A DNA stretch of 64,000 nucleotides from NCBI GenBank assembly GCA_944989445.1, contig CALYLW010000427.1:162501-226500 (forward strand). The letters are read 5' to 3'. The translations under genes and the position numbers were made by a program. Under the pieces are notes generated by a model. It saw only the letters and a program-made list of their open reading frames with translations. It had not been told where the DNA came from and did no database searches. Shown one piece after another: positions 11,801 to 23,800 of this stretch. Source of the DNA: Ampullaceana balthica. Lineage: Eukaryota > Mollusca > Gastropoda > Lymnaeidae. Within the stretch, counting starts at the first letter, position 1; each line of letters opens with the position of its first letter.

Positions 11801-14800
11801 TCAGACTACCTTGCCGCCCTCGTTACCTGGAATGTTTGTGTTGACTTGCCCGCCCCCTCTCAGACTACCTTGCCGCCCTCGTTACCTGGAATGTTTGTGT
11901 TGACTTGCCCGCCCCCTCAGACTACCTTGCCGCCCTCGTTACCTGGAATGTTTTTGTTGACTTGCCCGCCCCCTCAGACTACCTTGCCGCCCTCGTTACC
12001 TGGAATGTTTGTGTTGACTTGCCCGCCCCCTCAGACTACCTTGCCGCCCTCGTTACCTGGAATGTTTGTGTTGAATTGCCCGCCCCCTCAGACTACCTTG
12101 CCGCCCTCGTTACCTGGAATGTTTGTGTTGACTTGCCCGCCCCCTCAGACTACCTTGCCGCCCTTGTTACCTGGAATGTTTGTGTTGACTTGCCCGCCCC
12201 CTCAGACTACCTTGCCGCCCTCGTTACCTGGAATGTTTGTGTTGACTTGCCCGCCCCCTCTCAGACTACCTTGCCGCCCTCGTTACCTGGAATGTTTGTG
12301 TTGACTTGCCCGCCCCCTATCAGACTACCTTGCCGCCCTCGTTACCTGGAATGTTTGTGTTGACTTGCCCGCCCCCTCAGACTACCTTGCCGCCCTCGTT
12401 ACCTGGAATGTTTGTGTTGACTTGCCCGCCCCCTCAGACTACCTTGCCGCCCTCGTTACCTGGAATGTTTGTGTTGACTTGCCCGCCCCCTCAGACTACC
12501 TTGCCGCCCTCGTTACCTGGAATGTTTGTGTTGACTTGCCCGCCCCCTCAGACTACCTTGTCGCCCTCGTTACCTGGAATGTTTGTGTTGAATTGCCCGC
12601 CCCCTATCAGACTACCTTGCCGCCCTCGTTACCTGGAATGTTTGTGTTGAATTGCCCGCCCCCTATCAGACTACCTTGCCGCCCTCGTTACCTGGAATGT
12701 TTGTGTTGAATTGCCCGCCCCCTATCAGACTACCTTGCCGCCCTCGTTACCTGGAATGTTTGTGTTGACTTGCCCGCCCCCTCAGACTACCTTGCCGCCC
12801 TCGTTACCTGGAATGTTTGTGTTGACTTGCCCGCCCCCTCAGACTACCTTGCCGCCCTCGTTACCTGGAATGTTTGTGTTGAATTGCCCGCCCCCTCTCA
12901 GACTACCTTGCCGCCCTCGTTACCTGGAATGTTTGTGTTGAATTGCCCGCCCCCTATCAGACTACCTTGCCGCCCTCGTTACCTGGAATGTTTGTGTTGA
13001 CTTGCCCGCCCCCTCAGACTACCTTGCCGCCCTCGTTACCTGGAATGTTTGTGTTGACTTGCCCGCCCCCTCAGACTACCTTGCCGCCCTCGTTACCTGG
13101 AATGTTTGTGTTGAATTGCCCGCCCCCTCTCAGACTACCTTGCCGCCCTCGTTACCTGGAATGTTTGTGTTGAATTGCCCGCCCCCTCTCAGACTACCTT
13201 GCCGCCCTCGTTACCTGGAATGAATGAAAGTTCAAACACGGGTTACTCTGTTAGTCATCAATCTCAACACGCCAATGTAATTGATTCCAGTCCCCCGGCT
13301 GTTGACTCAGTATCCATCATACTCCAATTCATTGTCCCGCTCTGGCTTTCATGTTCAATGCCGCAACGGGTGGCTGTCATCAGTGACAGGATATTGTTGC
13401 TTTGAAGAATAGTTGTTTTGACACGGGCAAACAGACACCCAACACAGATATTCAAATAAGACATTCAGCACATACATTCAACAAAAAGTCAGCACAGAGA
13501 TTCAAAACGTAATTCAGCATAGACATTCAACACATAATTCAACACAGACATTCAAACACGTAAATTCAGCACAGAGATTCAACACATAATTCAACATAGA
13601 CATTCAATGCATAATTCAGCACAGACATTCAACGCGTAATTCAGCACATAGATTCAACACATAATTCAACACAGACGTTCAATGCATAATTCAGCATAGA
13701 CATTCAACACGTGAATTTAGCACAGAGATTCAAGACGTAATTCAGCACAGATATTCAACACATAATTCAGCACAGACATTCAACACATAATTCAGCACAG
13801 ACGTTCATCGCATAATTCAGCACAGACGTTCATCGCATAATTCAGCACAGACGTTCATCGCATAATTCAGCACAGACGTTCATCGCATAATTCAGCACAG
13901 ACGTTCATCGCATAATTCAGCACAGACGTTCATCGCATAATTCAGCACAGACGTTCATCGCATAATTCAGCATAGACATTCAACCCCTAATTTCAGCACA
14001 GACATTCAACACATAATTCAGCACAGACATTCCAAGAAAACATTCAGTACAGACATCCAGCGCATACATTGAATGCAGACATTCAGTACAGACATCCAGC
14101 GCATACATTGAATGCAGACATTCAGTACAGACATCCAGCGCATACATTGAATGCAGACATTCAGTACAGACATCCAGCGCATACATTGAATGCAGACATT
14201 CAGTACAGACATCCAGCGCATACATTGAATGCAGACATCCACCCAGCCATTCATCACAGATACTCTGCAGATTAAATAACTATTTAAATGGTTGTTTGAC
14301 GCACCTTAAATAGAGATCTAAAATCAAAACTAAATTTGTGTGTGTGTGTGAGAGAAGCTTAAAGAAACATGTTTGTTTAGCTCACTTAGCTTGTTTTTTG
14401 TTTGTTTTTTTTCAATCGCATGGAGTTGGAGGTATCTATCTATCTATAGATATAATTCACCAGAGCGAGTATGTGCAAACAAGCATGACGAATGACCCTC
14501 GCTGGGGTCGACCAATCAGTTTATGGTTGGCATGTCTGGAGACCAAGAATGGCTCTGCGTTCACTTGCGTTGTTCCTTCACAGAATAACATGTGATTCGT
14601 AGTGTAGTGGTTATCACGCCCGCCTTGCACGCGGAAGGTAATGGGTTCAAGCCCCAGCGAAAACTTTATTTTTTTAATTTTTAAAAATGTGTGTTTGTGC
14701 CCGTTTTCCCCCCACTTTTTGCGAACACTAGGGTCAGCCAATCACAGTTTATGGTTGGCAAGCTAGGGTGGTGAAGGGTGGTGGGCAGGTAGATAACCGC

Positions 14801-17800
14801 TTTGTGAATGAATCGAGACCAACAATGCGTCTGTGGTCACACCCCCCCCCCGCAGACGTTCACTCGCGTTGTATTGATTTCTTCGTGCTGTATTTTGTGT
14901 CCGTTCTTTCCCCCTTTCTTTGCACTATCCATGAACAAGTCTGTGGCGTATGCTATGGCGTATCTAGTTGTAATGACTACAATCAAACCATCAGCCCACA
15001 ACGATGTCAGCTTGACTTTGAAATTATTTCATTTACTTGTTGTCAAAGATGCTTGTGTTAAAACTTGCATCTCTTTGAAATTTCGTTATGTTATATTTAA
15101 AAATCCAGAGATGGTCTAGAAATGGTAATCTCGCCGTGACCTTGAGTAGATTTTTTAACAATAATCAAAGATATTAGAATTATTTGAATGAGATAAGTAT
15201 TCTTTTAAATCACCCTTTTAAAGCATTCCTCTATGACCTACTTTACGCATTTGAAAAACAAAGGGATATTTTTTTAACAATATCCCGATATACACAATGA
15301 AATTTGTTGTGCGGTTAGCTAGAGGTGTAGGCATACATTTTTAGCTCATTGTTTTAAAATATGACATTGTCTATAAATCTATGCATGGCCTGTAAAAGAA
15401 ATTCTCTTTAAACCAATGCCACTCTCTAGAATGCTCGTATTCTCTATTAAAACCTATGTCACTATCTATACAACAATGCCATTTTCCGTAAACCTGTGCT
15501 ATTCTCTATAAAACAATTCAGTGTTCTTTTCACCTATTCCTTTATTAATAAGCATGTGCCGTTCTCTATAAACCAATAAAACTCTCTATAAAATAACGCC
15601 ATTCTCTACAGGCTGGTTCCGAGCCATTCTACCCAAGTCCGCCCTTCGTGTTGAGGAGGAGGCCTGGAACGCTTACCCCTACACAAAGACCAGGTACAAG
15701 TGTCCGTTCATAGAGAAGTTCCTGCTGGAGGTGGAGACCAAGTATCTCAACGATGCAGGAGAAGACGATGGCGTCTTCAGTTTGTCTAAAAGTGAGAAGG
15801 CCCAGAGGACCGTCGGTAAGGGGGAATGACTTTGTATACTGTCCAAAAGGGAGAAGGCCCAGAGGACCGTTGGTAAGGGGGAATGACTTTGTATACTGTC
15901 CAAAAGGGAGAAGGCCCAGAGGACCGTTGGTAAAGGGAATGACTGTATACTGTCCAAAAGGGAGAAGGTGTAGAGGACCATTGGTAAGGGGAATGAGAAG
16001 GCCCAGATGACCGTTGGTAAGGGGGAATGACTCTGTATACTGTCCAAAAGGGAGAAGGCCCAGAGGACCGTTGGTTAAGGGAATGAGAAGGCCCAGAGGA
16101 CCATTGGTAAAGGGAATGACTGTATACTGTCCAAAAGGGAGAAGGTGTAGAGGACCATTGGTAAGGGGAATGAGAAGGCCCAGATGACCGTTGGTTAAGG
16201 GAATGAGAAGGCCCAGATGACCGTTGGTTAAGGGGAATGAGAAGGCCCAGATGACCATTGGTAAGGGGAATGATTATGTTGCCATGGAAACCGCTGTATT
16301 GACTAGTTTCCGTATAAAAGCTTAAGAGCAAACGCTCGGGTTGGCATTCGCCTGTTACACTTATAGGCAGGCAATCATATCGTCATGGCAGTTTCTCTAA
16401 AAAGTAGGGCTGCAGAAATTAACGATTAATTTCTCGATTATTCGTTAAAAATTTTTAACGATTAATTTTTTTGAACAATTAATTGACCCACCACTCATAA
16501 ATGTATTGGAAGTCAAAAAGTAAAATATTTCGGCCGATTAAATAAACTAATTTCCGGACGATTACACGAACATTTTGGTTTTAAACTATTGACTGACGTG
16601 AATGTTCAAAATGTTGATAAAGGTTATTGTTTCTATTGAGAGAAATCGTTTGCCTACCATGCAATGTTCCCTATAAATCTAATCTTCGTCCGTGATCAAA
16701 GTTAAAAAAAACAACTCGTGTGAAAAGTTGCACTACAACCATTTTTTGTGCAATATTTTACAAAATTTGCTGCGCGGTGATTCTAAACTCCTGCGTGGCG
16801 CCTGTCAAATATCTGCGCAGCCAAGCTGCTTAAAGGGAACATTGCTACCATGTTTCTAACACTTCGCGTACATATCACCTGCATACTAAACATCCACTAC
16901 AGTATCAGAATCTTCAGTTGAGACAGAATCTAAAGCTATGTGAACGATTATTCAGCTCGGCTGGTTATATTGTCAATAAGACCCGCTCATCACTTGAACC
17001 AAATAATGTCAACACACTTGTCTTTTTTTGCGTAGTTGGTTAAAAGATGACATATAAAGGAGACATTCCAGTGTTATTTAGATTTTCAAAAATGAACTTT
17101 TAATAAGTGTTACTTATGACATCATAAATTTTAATTTTTGGCTTTAATCGATTTTAAAAATTTAACGATTAAATTTAAATTAATCGTTAACAGACATGAG
17201 ACAGATCAGAGGAAGACATGAGACAGATCAAACGAGACATGATACAGATCAGAGGGAGACATGACACAGATCAAAGGAAGACATAAGACAGATCAAAGGG
17301 AGACATCAGACAGATCAAAGGGAGACATCAGACTAAAAAAGGATTGTATTTACGTTTTATGCTGTCCCTTATCTGTAACCCTGCAATCCAATCTCTTAAG
17401 TCTCCCCTTGACCATCCACTCTTAAGTCTCCCCTTGACCATCCACTCTTAAGTCTCCCCTTGACCATCCACTCTTAAGTCTCCCCTTGACCATCCACTCT
17501 TAAGTCTCCCCTTGACCATCCACTCTTAAGTCTCCCCTTGACCATCCACTCTTAAGTCTCCCCTTGACCATCCACTCTTAAGTCTCCCCTTGACCATCCA
17601 CTCTTAAGTCTCCCCTTGACCATCCACTCTTAAGTCTCCCCTTGACCATCCACTCTTAAGTCTCCCATTGACCATCCACTCTTAAGTTTCCCCTTGACCA
17701 TCCACTCTTAAGTCTCCCCTTGACCATCCACTCTTAAGTCTCCCCTTGACCATCCACTCTTAAGTCTCCCCTTGACCATCCACTCTTAAGTCTCCCCTTG

Positions 17801-20800
17801 ACCATCCACTCTTAAGTCTCCCCTTGACCATCCACTCTTAAGTTTCCCCTTGACCATCCACTCTTAAGTCTCCCCTTGACCATCCACTCTTAAGTCTCCC
17901 CTTGACCATCCACTCTTAAGTCTCCCCTTGACCATCCACTCTTAAGTCTCCCCTTGACCATCCACTCTTTAAGTCTCCCCTTGACCATCCACACCAAATA
18001 TTTACTATAAGTTTGACATTTGAAATTCTGTCAAAGGGCTAGAAAGCCTCACTCTATTTGTAAAAAAAATGAAAGGAAACTTGAAACATTTTTAGATAAG
18101 GCTCAGCATTTTTATGTATCAGTATCACACGATATTTTATTGTTGGGGCTTTAATCAGTGCACCATCACCACCCCACCATATTCTCCCCATGATCTTCCT
18201 ACCATCACCACCCCACCATATTCTCCCCATGATCGTCCCACCATCACCACCCCACCATATTCTCCCCATGATCGTCCCACCATCACCACCCCACCATATT
18301 ATCCCCATGATCGTCCTACCATCATCCTGGAAACATGTACCCCCTGGGGCCACCCAAACCAAACAAATGAAGTTTTGTTCTCCAGACACAAAAAGATTCT
18401 GTTAGCCCAGTGTAAGATTTCCGCTCATTATTACAAGTCTGAGTGCTTCTTTGAATTCAAGATTGTTGTGAGAGAGGTTTGGGGGGGGGGTCCACATCTG
18501 TGACGCAGGTTTCTGGTTTATCAAGTGAAAGAAGCATAATTTATAGAACTAAATAGATAGAACACAACTGATAGAGCAAAATTTGCTCTGGAGCCCAATT
18601 AAGACATGTAATTGCGAAAATGCAACCCTGGAAGATGAATCAATCAAGAGCAGGGGGGGGGTAGGGGTGGGTAGTTGCGTGTTTGTTTATCCAAAGCTAA
18701 TGCTATAACGTTTTCCAACTTCTCCTTTGTTTTCTGGCATTTATGTTTCTTTCATTAAGCTGTCATTAACAAAGTAACGATTGCGTGAATGTTTCTGATG
18801 ATTGCATTACAGATTACATTGACATCGTCAAAGACAGCATCACCGGTGGGGATTACAGGAAGGAGGAGGACCCCAAGCTCTACAAGTCGGCCAAGACCGG
18901 GCGGGGGCCCCTGACGGAGGAGTGGAGGCAGGAGTACGGGGAGGCCCTGAGGCAGGGGTCCGGCAAGGGGCTTGAGATGATGACAGCGTACAAGCTGTGC
19001 AGGGTGGAGTTCAAATACTGGGGGATGCAGAACAAAATTGAAAGGTTCATTCATGATGTCGGTGAGTGATGTGACATCTAAAAAAAAAGATGTGTGATGT
19101 GTCAAAGGAATTATGTAACTGATTAAAAGGAGGGGGAGGTCAAAAGTATTGTGAGGGATCAAAAATAGCCTTTGATACGGTCAAAGTCAGGTGTCTCACA
19201 TATCAAATTGATCCAAGTGGCAAGTCAGAGGGAGCAAGGTGACAGGTTAAAAGGAGCCATGAGACATCAGAGGAAGCCATGAGACATATCAGAGGGAGTC
19301 ATGAGACTGATCAAAGGGAGACATGGGACATCTGAGGGAGCCATGAGACTGATCAAAGGGAGACATGAGACAGATCAGAGGGTGACATAAGACAGATCAA
19401 AGGGAGACATGAGACAGATCAAACGAGATATGATACAGATCAGAGGGAGACATGAGATAGATCAAAGAGAGATATGAGACATATCAAAGGGAGACATGAG
19501 ACAGATCAAATGGAGAAATGAGACAGATCAAAGGGAGACGTGAGACAGATCAAAGGGAGACATGAGACAGATCAAAGGAAGACATGAGACAGATCAAAGG
19601 GAGATATGAGACAGATCAAAGGAAGACTTGAGACAGATCAAAGGGAGTCATGAGACAGATTAAAGGGAGACATGAGACAGATCAAAGGGAGACATGCCAC
19701 AGATCAGAGGGAGACATGAGACAGATCAAAGGGAGACATGAGAAAGATAAAACAGAGACATTTGACAGGTCGGAAGGAGGGATATAGACTGGTCCTTATT
19801 TATTTATTTTTTAAACTTTACTATATATATATTTGGAACTAAAATGTAGTGTGTACCAAGCTGAACTCCTACCAAACCTATTTTGAAAGAACATCAAAAA
19901 ATACAAGCAATGTTAAAATACATGCCAATGATCTTTGTTCTATATTACCTTTGTGGAAGTTCCCATACATCCTAGGCCTCCTTTAGATGATAAGAGTTTG
20001 TGTGGTTGGGGGGGGACTGTCTACAAGAAGCTCAGTGTAATTGTAAAAGACCATATACAAACTGCAGTACTATAGATTTTATTTAAAATATATAATGCAG
20101 TTAAAAAACATTAATACTATTCTGTTGAGATGAAGCCATAAATAGAACTGTGTTTTGTGTGTTTGGGAGCATTGTGCATGGGCATACAGCCTACAGTTGT
20201 GTATTGGGCCTACAGTTGTGTATTGGGCCTACAGTTGTGTATTGGGCCTACATTTGTGTATTGGGCCTAAAGACTACAGTTATGTATTGGGCCTACAGTT
20301 ATGTATTGGGCCTACAGTTGTGTATTGGGCCTACAGTTGTGTATTGGGCCTACATTTGTGCATATGGCATACAGCATACAGTTGTGTATTGGGCCTACAG
20401 TTGTGTATTGGGCCTACAGTTGTGTATTGGGCCTACATTTGTGTATTGGGCCTAAAGACTACAGTTATGTATTGGGCCTACAGTTATGTATTGGGCCTAC
20501 AGTTGTGTATTGGGCCTACAGTTGTGTATTGGGCCTACAGTTGTGTATTGGGCCTACAGTTGTGTATTGGGCCTACAGTTGTGTATTGGGCCTACATTTG
20601 TATATTGGGCCTAAAGCCTACAGTTGTGTATTGGGTCTACTGTTGTGTATTGGCCCTACAGTTGTGTATTGGGTCTACAGTTGTGTATTGGGCCTAAAGC
20701 CTACAGTTTTGTATTGGGCCTAAAGCCTACAGTTGTGTATTGGGCCTACAGTTGTGTATGGGGCCTACAGCCTACAGTTGTGTATTGGGCCTACAACCTA

Positions 20801-23800
20801 CAGTTGTGTATTGGGCCTACAGTTGTGTATTGGGCCTAAAGCCTACAGTTGTGTATTGGGCCTACAGTTGTGTATTGGGCCTACAGTTGTGTATTGGGCC
20901 TACAGTTGTGTATTGGGTCTACAGCCTACAGTTGTGTATTGGGCCTAAAGCCTATAGTTGTGTATTGGGCCTAAAGCCTACAGTTGTGTATTGGGCCTAC
21001 AGTTGTGTATGGAGCCTACAGTTGTGTATTGGGCCTACAGCCTACAGTTTGTGTATTGTGCCTACAGCCTACAGTTGTGCATTGAGCCTAAAGCCTACAG
21101 TTGTGTATTGGGCCTACAGTTGTGTATTGGGCCTACAGTTGTGTATTGGGCCTACAGTTGTGTATTGGGCCTACAGTTGTGTATTGGGCTTACAGTTGTG
21201 TATTGGGCTTACAGTTGTGTATTGGGCATACAGTTGTGTATTGGGCCTACAGCTGTGCATTGTGCCTACAGCTGTGCATTGTGCCTACAGCTGTGCATTG
21301 GGCCTACAACCTACAGTTGTGTATTGGGTGTACAGCCTACATTTGTGTATTGGGCCTACAGCCTACAGTTGTGGATTGCGCCTACAGCCTACAGTTGTGT
21401 ATTGGGCCTACAGTCTACAGTTGTGTATTGGGCCTACAGCCTACATTTGTTTATAGGGCCTACAGCCTACAGTTTTATATTGGGCCTACAGTTGTGTATT
21501 GGGAATACAGCCTACAGTTGTGTATTGGGCCTACAGCCTACAGTTGTGTATTGGGCCTACAGCCTACAGTTGTGTATTGGGCCTACAGCCTACAGTTGTG
21601 TATTGGGTCTACAGTTGTGTATTGGGCCTACAGTTGTGTATTGGGCCTACAGCCTACAGTTGTGTATTGGGCCTACAGCCTACATTTGTGTATTGGCCCT
21701 ACATTTGTGTATTGGCCCTACAGTTGTGTATTGGGCCTACAGCCTACAGTTGTGTATTGGGCCTACATTTGTGTATTGGGCCTACAGTTGTGTATTGGGC
21801 CTACAGTTGTGTATTGGGCCTACATTTGTATATTGGGCCTAAAGCCTACAGTTGTGTATTGGGTCTACTGTTGTGTATTGGCCCTACAGTTGTGTATTGG
21901 GTCTACAGTTGTGTATTGGGCCTAAGGCCTAAAGCCTACAGTTTTGTATTGGGCCTAAAGCCTACAGTTGTGTATTGGGCCTACAGTTGTGTATGGGGCC
22001 TACAGCCTACAGTTGTGTATTGGGCCTACAACCTACAGTTGTGTATTGGGCCTACAGTTGTGTATTGGGCCTAAAGCCTACAGTTGTGTATTGGGCCTAC
22101 AGTTGTGTATTGGGCCTACAGTTGTGTATTGGGCCTACAGTTGTGTATTGGGTCTACAGCCTACAGTTGTGTATTGGGCCTAAAGCCTATAGTTGTGTAT
22201 TGGGCCTAAAGCCTACAGTTGTGTATTGGGCCTACAGTTGTGTATGGAGCCTACAGTTGTGTATTGGGCCTACAGCCTACAGTTTGTGTATTGTGCCTAC
22301 AGCCTACAGTTGTGCATTGAGCCTAAAGCCTACAGTTGTGTATTGGGCCTACAGTTGTGTATTGGGCCTACAGTTGTGTATTGGGCCTACAGTTGTGTAT
22401 TGGGCTTACAGTTGTGTATTGGGCTTACAGTTGTGTATTGGGCCTACAGCTGTGCATTGTGCCTACAGCTGTGCATTGTGCCTACAGCTGTGCATTGGGC
22501 CTACAACCTACAGTTGTGTATTGGGTGTACAGCCTACATTTGTGTATTGGGCCTACAGCCTACAGTTGTGGATTGCGCCTACAGCCTACAGTTGTGTATT
22601 GGGCCTACAGTCTACAGTTGTGTATTGGGCCTACAGCCTACATTTGTTTATAGGGCCTACAGCCTACAGTTTTATATTTGGCCTACAGTTGTGTATTGGG
22701 CATACAGCCTACAGTTGTGTATTGGGCCTACAGCCTACAGTTGTGTATTGGGCCTACAGCCTACAGTTGTGTATTGGGCCTACAGTTGTGTATTGGGCCT
22801 ACAGTTGTGTATTGGGCCTACAGCCTACAGTTGTGTATTGGGCCTACAGCCTACATTTGTGTATTGGCCCTACATTTGTGTATTGGCCCTACAGTTGTGT
22901 ATTGGGCCTACAGCCTACAGTTGTGTATTGGGCCTACATTTGTGTATTGGCCCTACAGTTGTGTATTGGGCCTACAGCGTACAGTTGTGTATTGGGCCTA
23001 CATCCTACAGTTGTGTATTGGGCCTACAGCCTACAGTTGTGTATTGGGCCTACAGTTGTGTATTGGGCCTACAGCCTACAGTTGTGTATTGGGCCTACAG
23101 CCTACAGTTGTGTATCAAGACATTTAGCTTAAACTTCACTATGAGAATGTTAGGACACTAGGCATTTAGCTTACATGTTGAGTGGGAATATAATACTAGG
23201 CTTTTAGCTTACAGGTTGTGTTGAAATATAACACTAGACTTGAAGCTTAGATTTTGAATGGGAATATAACACTAGGCAACGAAATGTTTTATGTGTGGAC
23301 TGGACTGGATACGAGAATGAAACAGAACACAAGGGATTAGAACTATTTGTTAACCTGTAGGCTATTAAAATCCTATTTTAGTGTCTAATGGGAAGGTAAG
23401 CACAAGTTTTGACCTGTCTTTTCCTCAGCTCTGAGAAAAACCATGTTACGCGCCCACCGCCAGGCTTGGTGTTGGCAAGATGAATACTTTGGCCTGACTC
23501 TGGATGATATCCGGGAACTCGAGCGTGAGACCCAGCTGGCTCTTGCCGAAAAGATGGCCGCCGCGACAGCCGCAGCAAACTTGGCAGAGGGGGCCGGAAC
23601 TTCTGCCGAAACGCCGACCCACGAAGAACAGATGCGGAGGAGCAGTTCGACCAGCAGCTCGTTGGAGCGGCACAGACCGCACCACCACAACCACAGGCAT
23701 CATGAGAAGCAGAAGTCGTCTGTCCATTTTTCAGAGTCCGTCAACTCAGACTTGTCTGTGGAGCGAGCGGAGTCGGATTTCAGCCGCAGCGTATCTCAGG

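Noticed and set aside
11329..13405. Proline-rich repeat ORFs ([17 protein letters not shown] type)
   Set aside because: Product of a 57-bp (19-codon) minisatellite; the same repeat is open in two frames at once.
14597..14668. Functional tRNA gene
   Set aside because: Poor acceptor-stem pairing, anticodon and body that disagree, and an A/T tail point to a pseudogene or SINE.
15629..16331. Antisense ORFs of 209 and 181 codons over an exon and its repeat
   Set aside because: Shadow of the donor-duplication array and of the real sense exon.
20150..23161. Long forward frames up to 385 codons with [13 protein letters not shown] repeats
   Set aside because: They are the 19/26-bp minisatellite read in three frames; no splice, start or domain support, and they lie inside an intron.
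23385..23727. Antisense ORFs of 101 and 93 codons
   Set aside because: Shadows of the real PITPNM exon, which has correct splice sites and family similarity on the plus strand.
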